This document shows, one piece after another, positions 36,518-40,056 of a stretch of DNA of 40,056 bases. Each line of letters opens with the position of its first letter. Positions within the stretch are counted from its first letter, which is position 1. This DNA comes from Hyphomicrobiales bacterium. Lineage in GTDB: Bacteria > Pseudomonadota > Alphaproteobacteria > Rhizobiales > Methyloligellaceae. The DNA is taken from assembly GCA_003228955.1 (NCBI GenBank), contig QIGN01000051.1, positions 1 to 40,056 of the forward strand. The letters are read 5' to 3'. Position numbers and translations under genes: made by a program. The notes under the pieces are model-generated. The model did not search any database, was not told the DNA's origin, and saw only the letters and a program-made list of their open reading frames with translations.

Positions 36518-37686
36518 AGCCAGTCCAGCTTTTTCAAGAGCGCCTCAGGCGATTGACGGCGCAAAACGAAATTGCGCGCCAATCGCAGAACTCCGCCCAT
36601 GTGATAAATCCTGCCCATCCTGCGCGACTCAAAGCCGGTGCGCGACGCCCGCCCGATGCGGACCCGCTCGAACTGGCGAAAGGCGTGAGTGGGATCGCCA
36701 TCAAATTCCCTCAGAACCCTGACAAGAACCGCGGCGTCCTCGATGGCCAGCGCGCCTCCCTGTGCGAGAAAGGGGAGCACCGGGTGCGCGGCATCGCCGG
36801 CCACCGTGACCAGCCCTTGCGTCCAGGCGCGCAGCGGAGGCTGATAGTAAAGGGACCATTTTCGCCATCCGGCCCCGCTGCGAACGATATCCGCAATGCT
36901 GTCGTCCCACGCCTCGAAACAGCTCAGAAGGGATTGCGGGTCGGCCTCCTGATTCCACCCTTCTGTTTTTCCGCCGCGCCGCTCTTCGGTAACCGCGACG
37001 ACGTTGATTTTCATGCCCCCCTTTACGGGGTAGTGAACGAGGTGGGCGCCCCGGCCGAGCCACAGCCCGGTGCGTGGGCCGCGCAAATGCTCTGGTAAAT
37101 CGCCGGGGCTGACAAGCGTGCGCCAGGCTGTCTGGCCGGTAAAAAGGAGCGCCGCACCTGGATCTATCTGGGGCCGGAGCCGTGACCACAGTCCGTCAGC
37201 CGCGATCAGCGCGTGTCCGCGGATTTCCTCCTTCGTTGTCGTCAGGACGATTTCATCGGACGACTGCCTGTAGGCCATGACCTCGCAGTCCATGGTGATT
37301 TCAACCCCGGGGAGGTCGCGCGCCGTCTCAACCAGGGCCTGGTGCAGATCGTGCCGGTGCACGAGTATGAATGGTGCGCCATACCGCTGCCGCGCCACCT
37401 CTCCAAACGGGACTGTGGCCAGATGTTCCCCCGTCAACCCGTCGCCAATGGCAATCCCTTCGGAGATGACGGCTTTTGACCCGAGCCGCTCAAGCACGCC
37501 CCAATCGCCGAGAATCCTTGTGGCATTGGGCCCGAGCTGGATGCCGGCGCCATCGGTGGAATGGGCTTTTTCGCGTTCCAGAACCTGCACGGGGGTTCCA
37601 TCGCGGGCAAGCGCGATGCCGGCGGACAAACCGCCAATACCCGCGCCGGCAATGAGAATCCGGCCCTCGGTCACGGTGCTGGCCAT
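36490..37686 (-). CDS. FAD-dependent aromatic hydroxylase-type monooxygenase
   Basis: A group A flavoprotein monooxygenase of 398 residues, of the salicylate hydroxylase/UbiH type. The FAD-binding GAGIGG is at 14-19, the NAD(P)H/FAD DG motif is in LIAADGLWSRLR, and the GD motif is in VTVAGDAAHPVLPFLAQGG. It follows the CHCC zinc-finger gene by 9 nt on the same strand, so the two are probably one operon. The substrate is not shown. The 3' end overlaps the lipoprotein gene by 28 nt. Confidence 0.9.
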   Translation of the reverse strand: MASTVTEGRILIAGAGIGGLSAGIALARDGTPVQVLEREKAHSTDGAGIQLGPNATRILGDWGVLERLGSKAVISEGIAIGDGLTGEHLATVPFGEVARQRYGAPFILVHRHDLHQALVETARDLPGVEITMDCEVMAYRQSSDEIVLTTTKEEIRGHALIAADGLWSRLRPQIDPGAALLFTGQTAWRTLVSPGDLPEHLRGPRTGLWLGRGAHLVHYPVKGGMKINVVAVTEERRGGKTEGWNQEADPQSLLSCFEAWDDSIADIVRSGAGWRKWSLYYQPPLRAWTQGLVTVAGDAAHPVLPFLAQGGALAIEDAAVLVRVLREFDGDPTHAFRQFERVRIGRASRTGFESRRMGRIYHMGGVLRLARNFVLRRQSPEALLKKLDWLYLFGGDER

Positions 37687-37695
37687 GGGGTCAGG

Positions 37696-37938
37696 TCAGG
37701 ATTCCGCGCTGGTGAGGCAGCCTGGCGGATCGGATTCTTTTGGGGAGAGATTGCCCGCGCGCTCGTAAACGGTGGAGCAATACGGGCAGATGATTTCGTC
37801 GTCCCGGCCCATGTCGAGATAAATATGCGGATGGTCATGAGGCGGGCTTGCGCCCATGCACTGGAATTCGCCAACGCCGATGCGAATCCGGGCCACGCCG
37901 GCGTCGTTGCAGAAATGCGGTACGCCAAAGTCCGCCAT
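37696..37938 (-). CDS. CHCC-type zinc-finger protein
   Basis: An 80-residue protein with the zf-CHCC pattern: Cys in FQCMG, then HDHPHIYLDMGRDDEIICPYCSTVY, giving one Cys, one His and two Cys as the metal ligands. This domain is related to the mitochondrial complex I subunit NDUFS6, and small free-standing copies are common in alphaproteobacteria. It diverges from the alpha/beta hydrolase gene over 149 nt and precedes the FAD monooxygenase gene. The role in that pair is unknown. Confidence 0.88.
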   Translation of the reverse strand: MADFGVPHFCNDAGVARIRIGVGEFQCMGASPPHDHPHIYLDMGRDDEIICPYCSTVYERAGNLSPKESDPPGCLTSAES

Positions 37939-38087
37939 GGGGTCCTCAAATAGCGAAGCGGTAGGACAAACAAAGCATCGCCTCGAATCTTTTTTCTTAC
38001 GATGCGGGCGCGAGCATAGTTATTGCACCGTCCAAAAGATAGAGGTAAGCCGTGCAACAGATGGCATGAAAGAGGTCCGGTGCGCGC

Positions 38088-38786
38088 ATGAAAAGTTTCG
38101 ATTCTGACGGTATTAAAATCGCCTATATCGATGAAGGCGAGGGGGACCCAGTTCTCCTGATCCACGGATTTGCGTCGAATATCGCGACAAACTGGGTGGA
38201 CACCGGTTGGGTTGGCGTGCTGACCCGTGCGGGCCGCCGGGTGATTGCGATCGACAACCGGGGCCACGGGAGGAGCGAAAAGCTCTACGATCCGGAAAAA
38301 TACGCTGCCTCCTTGATGGCTCAGGATGCGGGCCGCCTGCTGGACCATCTGGAGGTGAGCCGCGCCGATGTGATGGGCTATTCGATGGGCGCGCGTATCA
38401 CCGCCTTTTTGACCATGACCCGGCCGGATACAGTGCGCAGCGCCATCTTTGCCGGTCTCGGCATCAACATGGTGCGCGGTCTTGGCGGGGCAGGGCCCAT
38501 TGCCAGCGCACTTGAGGCCCCGAGCATCGACGACGTAACCAACGAGACGGCGCGCACCTTCCGCGCCTTTGCCGAAGCGACGGGAAGCGACCTGCTGGCG
38601 CTCGCCGCCTGCATCCGCGCCTCGCGCGACAAGATCACGCCCGAGGCCTTGGCGCAGATCGAAGTGCCCGTCTTGGTCGCGGTACAGGGACGTGATTGGC
38701 GGATCGCCGAGCGCCCTGGCGGACCTTATTCCGGGCGCCCAAGCGCTCGAAATAAAAGGGCGCGATCATATGAAAGCGGTCGGTGA
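38088..38786 (+). CDS. Alpha/beta hydrolase, frameshifted near C terminus
   Basis: The N-terminal part is a normal alpha/beta hydrolase: oxyanion region LLIHGFASN, RRVIAIDNRGHGRSEK and the nucleophile elbow GYSMGA. After VPVLVAVQG (about 38688) the frame reads RDWRIAERPGG, unlike the family. The expected C terminus (DVIGGSPSALADLIPG, and GRDHMKAVGD with the catalytic His) continues in another frame at 38689-38835. A net +1 shift relative to the expected sequence is implied. It could be a true pseudogene or an assembly or sequencing error. The ATG has only a distant AGAGG. Confidence 0.8.
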   Translation: MKSFDSDGIKIAYIDEGEGDPVLLIHGFASNIATNWVDTGWVGVLTRAGRRVIAIDNRGHGRSEKLYDPEKYAASLMAQDAGRLLDHLEVSRADVMGYSMGARITAFLTMTRPDTVRSAIFAGLGINMVRGLGGAGPIASALEAPSIDDVTNETARTFRAFAEATGSDLLALAACIRASRDKITPEALAQIEVPVLVAVQGRDWRIAERPGGPYSGRPSARNKRARSYESGR

Positions 38787-38835
38787 CAGAAGTTTTAAAG
38801 ATGGCGTGCTGGCTTTTCTTGATGGGCGGGTTTAG
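38689..38835 (+). pseudogene. Detached C-terminal part of alpha/beta hydrolase
   Basis: In the frame one base away from the upstream gene, these bases encode DVIGGSPSALADLIPG and then GRDHMKAVGDRSF up to a TAG at 38833-38835. This is the expected hydrolase C terminus, including the catalytic His of the RDH motif. It is not a separate gene. Confidence 0.75.
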
Positions 38836-39101
38836 CGAACGATGCGGTAATTTGCGGGTGGCGCTGTTTGTTTCGCTCAATGTTTTCTCGCTCACGGCTA
38901 TTCCGCTTCGCGGGCCTGCGCGGGCGCGCGCCATAAGGCGCGGCGGCCGTTCGGCCTTGCCTCGGCTGCGCCTCGGTTGATGGTGCGTTACTGCGTTCTC
39001 TGTTCATTCCTTCCCTTGTCATTCCCGCATTCTCCCTCCTCATTTCCGCCGCCTCCTGTCGTCTGACAACCCTCAATCTGTCATCCTCCCGCGTCTCTTT
39101 C

Positions 39102-39203
39102 TGTCATCCTCCGGCTTGACCGGAGGACCCAGTATCCTCCGACCCTGCGGCCCAAAACACCACAGGTGGCTACTGGATCACCCGATCAAGTCGGGTGATG
39201 ACA
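39102..39203. repeat. Nested inverted-repeat pair (REP-like), copy B
   Basis: The left arm (39102-39134) and the reverse complement of the right arm (39171-39203) are 33 nt each and agree at 26 positions. Each arm contains its own 8-bp stem with loop CTTGA (or its complement). Six of the seven differences form three compensatory pair changes in that stem. The arms start TGTCATC and end CCAGTA, a pattern I associate with widespread alphaproteobacterial dispersed repeats. Confidence 0.75.
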
Positions 39204-39221
39204 AGGTAGAGAGCAAACGGC

Positions 39222-39254
39222 CACCCTCGCCCTCCCCCGCAAGGAGGGAGGGTG
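39222..39254. repeat. C-rich/G-rich hairpin before crotonase 3' end
   Basis: CACCCTC (39222-39228) pairs with GAGGGTG (39248-39254), with CCTCC/GGAGG continuing inside after a small bulge. It lies about 40 nt past the crotonase stop and could mark its transcript end. It resembles the hairpins at 1843 and 2001. Confidence 0.5.
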
Positions 39255-39295
39255 CTTTGGAGGGAGGGGAGGGAGAAATAGCGGGCGATTCGCCG

Positions 39296-40056
39296 TTACT
39301 TCCCTTTGAAGACCGGTTTGCGCTTCTCCGCGAAGGCGGCGCGGCCTTCGGCGTAGTCCTCGCTGGCGAAACACTCCGACACCAGCTTGTCCATGGCCTC
39401 CATATCCGGATTTTCCGGATTGTTAAGGAACTCATCGACGCAGCGTTTTGCTGCGTAAACGGCGAGGGGTGCGTTTTCGTTTTCCGCGACCGTTTCCGCG
39501 AGCGCGCGTGTCTTGCTCTCAAGGGCGTCCTCCGCGAAAAGACCTGAAATCATGCCCATGCGCAGGGCTTCGGCGCCCGTAAACTTCCGCCCCGTATACA
39601 GGACTTCCTTGACCTGGGACGCCGAAAGCGCGGACAGCAGCGGGCGGAGCCAGCGCGGGTCGTAGCCGATACCCAGCTTGGCGGAGGGGATGGCGAAACT
39701 GGCGCCTTCACCCGCATATCGCAGATCGCAGCACATTGCGAGTTCAAGCCCGCCGCCCATGCAATAGCCCCGCACCATGGCAATGGTCGGCTTGGCGCAA
39801 TTCATCACCGCGCCGAATGCTTTGTGATTCAGCTCGTTATAGGTTTGGGCTGCTTCTCCGCTGCGCGCGGAGCTGAATTCCGAAATGTCCGCGCCCGCTG
39901 AAAAGGCGTCCTCGCCCGCACCGCGCAAAATCACGACACGAACCGCGTCATTTGCCTCCACATCGGCGACAATACCCGGGAGCGACGCCCACATCGCCGA
40001 ATTGAGCGCGTTCATGCGGGAGGGATTGCAAAAAGTAATCCAGCATATTGAACCCT
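39296..40056 (-). CDS. Enoyl-CoA hydratase/isomerase family protein (5' truncated by window)
   Basis: The frame is open to the window edge; upstream of the internal ATG at 40015 it reads GSICWITFCNPSR, the usual crotonase lead-in, so the true start lies outside. The crotonase core is clear: AGADISEF (oxyanion hole) and RGYCMGGGLELAM. The first catalytic Glu is in GGGLE, but the second (in E-x-x-LG of true hydratases) is replaced: FAIPSAKLGIGY. It may therefore be an isomerase, hydrolase or other crotonase rather than a hydratase. The C terminus ends FAEKRKPVFKGK. Confidence 0.87.
   Translation of the reverse strand, partial: GSICWITFCNPSRMNALNSAMWASLPGIVADVEANDAVRVVILRGAGEDAFSAGADISEFSSARSGEAAQTYNELNHKAFGAVMNCAKPTIAMVRGYCMGGGLELAMCCDLRYAGEGASFAIPSAKLGIGYDPRWLRPLLSALSASQVKEVLYTGRKFTGAEALRMGMISGLFAEDALESKTRALAETVAENENAPLAVYAAKRCVDEFLNNPENPDMEAMDKLVSECFASEDYAEGRAAFAEKRKPVFKGK

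Larger units (their letters stand above)
38836..39295. other. Non-coding gap rich in repeats
   Basis: No gene is seen. The 5' half holds G/C-rich self-complementary stretches (about 38905-38980). TCTGTCATCCTCC occurs at 39077-39089 and again at 39100-39112, the second being the start of the inverted-repeat pair at 39102-39203. A C-rich/G-rich hairpin follows at 39222-39254. The gap ends at the 3' end of the minus-strand crotonase gene. Confidence 0.6.

Overview
The window is one 40 kb stretch of a GC-rich, densely coding alphaproteobacterial chromosome. The evidence is gene content and order. rsmB-guaA overlap. An HdaA-type DnaA-related ATPase lies in a PerM-hdaA-ppk-ppx run. A DUF2066 protein diverges from purM-purN. 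A CHCC zinc-finger protein precedes a FAD monooxygenase, rnd is next to aspS, and the large MaeB has a phosphotransacetylase tail. The order and genus cannot be fixed from this sequence. No prophage, insertion sequence, CRISPR array or rRNA was seen.

Layout. 1-7.0 kb: 3' end of rsmB, guaA, a repeat-rich gap, a DksA-like protein (minus), panB, a membrane-anchored TPR-like protein, bamB and der. 7.0-14.1 kb: holC, a SAM methyltransferase, a FetAB-type ABC exporter, a periplasmic FKBP isomerase (minus), an ABC-F ATPase (minus), ndk, a DinB-like protein and an EamA transporter (minus). 14.1-20.1 kb is the most accessory part. It has an ArsR-type regulator with two operator-like repeats, a molybdopterin oxidoreductase, two AT-richer genes for small secreted cysteine-containing proteins (the first with a stop codon inside its signal peptide), and a cytochrome P450 (minus). 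20.3-31.2 kb: purM-purN (minus), DUF2066 protein, CDP-alcohol phosphatidyltransferase, PerM-like permease, hdaA, ppk, ppx, rnd (minus) and a PilZ protein. 31.4-40 kb: aspS, maeB, tRNA-Leu(UAA), a lipoprotein, a FAD monooxygenase with a CHCC zinc-finger partner (minus), a frameshifted alpha/beta hydrolase, a second repeat-rich gap, and a crotonase-family gene (minus) cut by the window end.

How the genes work together. Most are housekeeping: purine synthesis (guaA, purM, purN, ndk), pantothenate (panB), outer-membrane assembly (bamB), ribosome and RNA maturation (rsmB, der, rnd), translation (aspS, tRNA-Leu), replication (holC, hdaA), polyphosphate turnover (ppk, ppx) and C4/acetyl metabolism (maeB).

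The unusual signals are: (i) the two-gene secreted cysteine-rich island at 17.3-18.5 kb, with a nonsense codon after a perfect ribosome binding site and a recent internal duplication; (ii) nested inverted repeats at 1.9 kb and 39.1 kb whose arms differ by paired, compensatory base changes and which are accompanied at both sites by similar C-rich/G-rich hairpins; (iii) a duplicated operator in front of the ArsR-type gene; and (iv) residue-level oddities in the FetA-like ATPase and the crotonase. I found no clearly complete new multi-gene system. The secreted island and the covarying repeats are the best leads.
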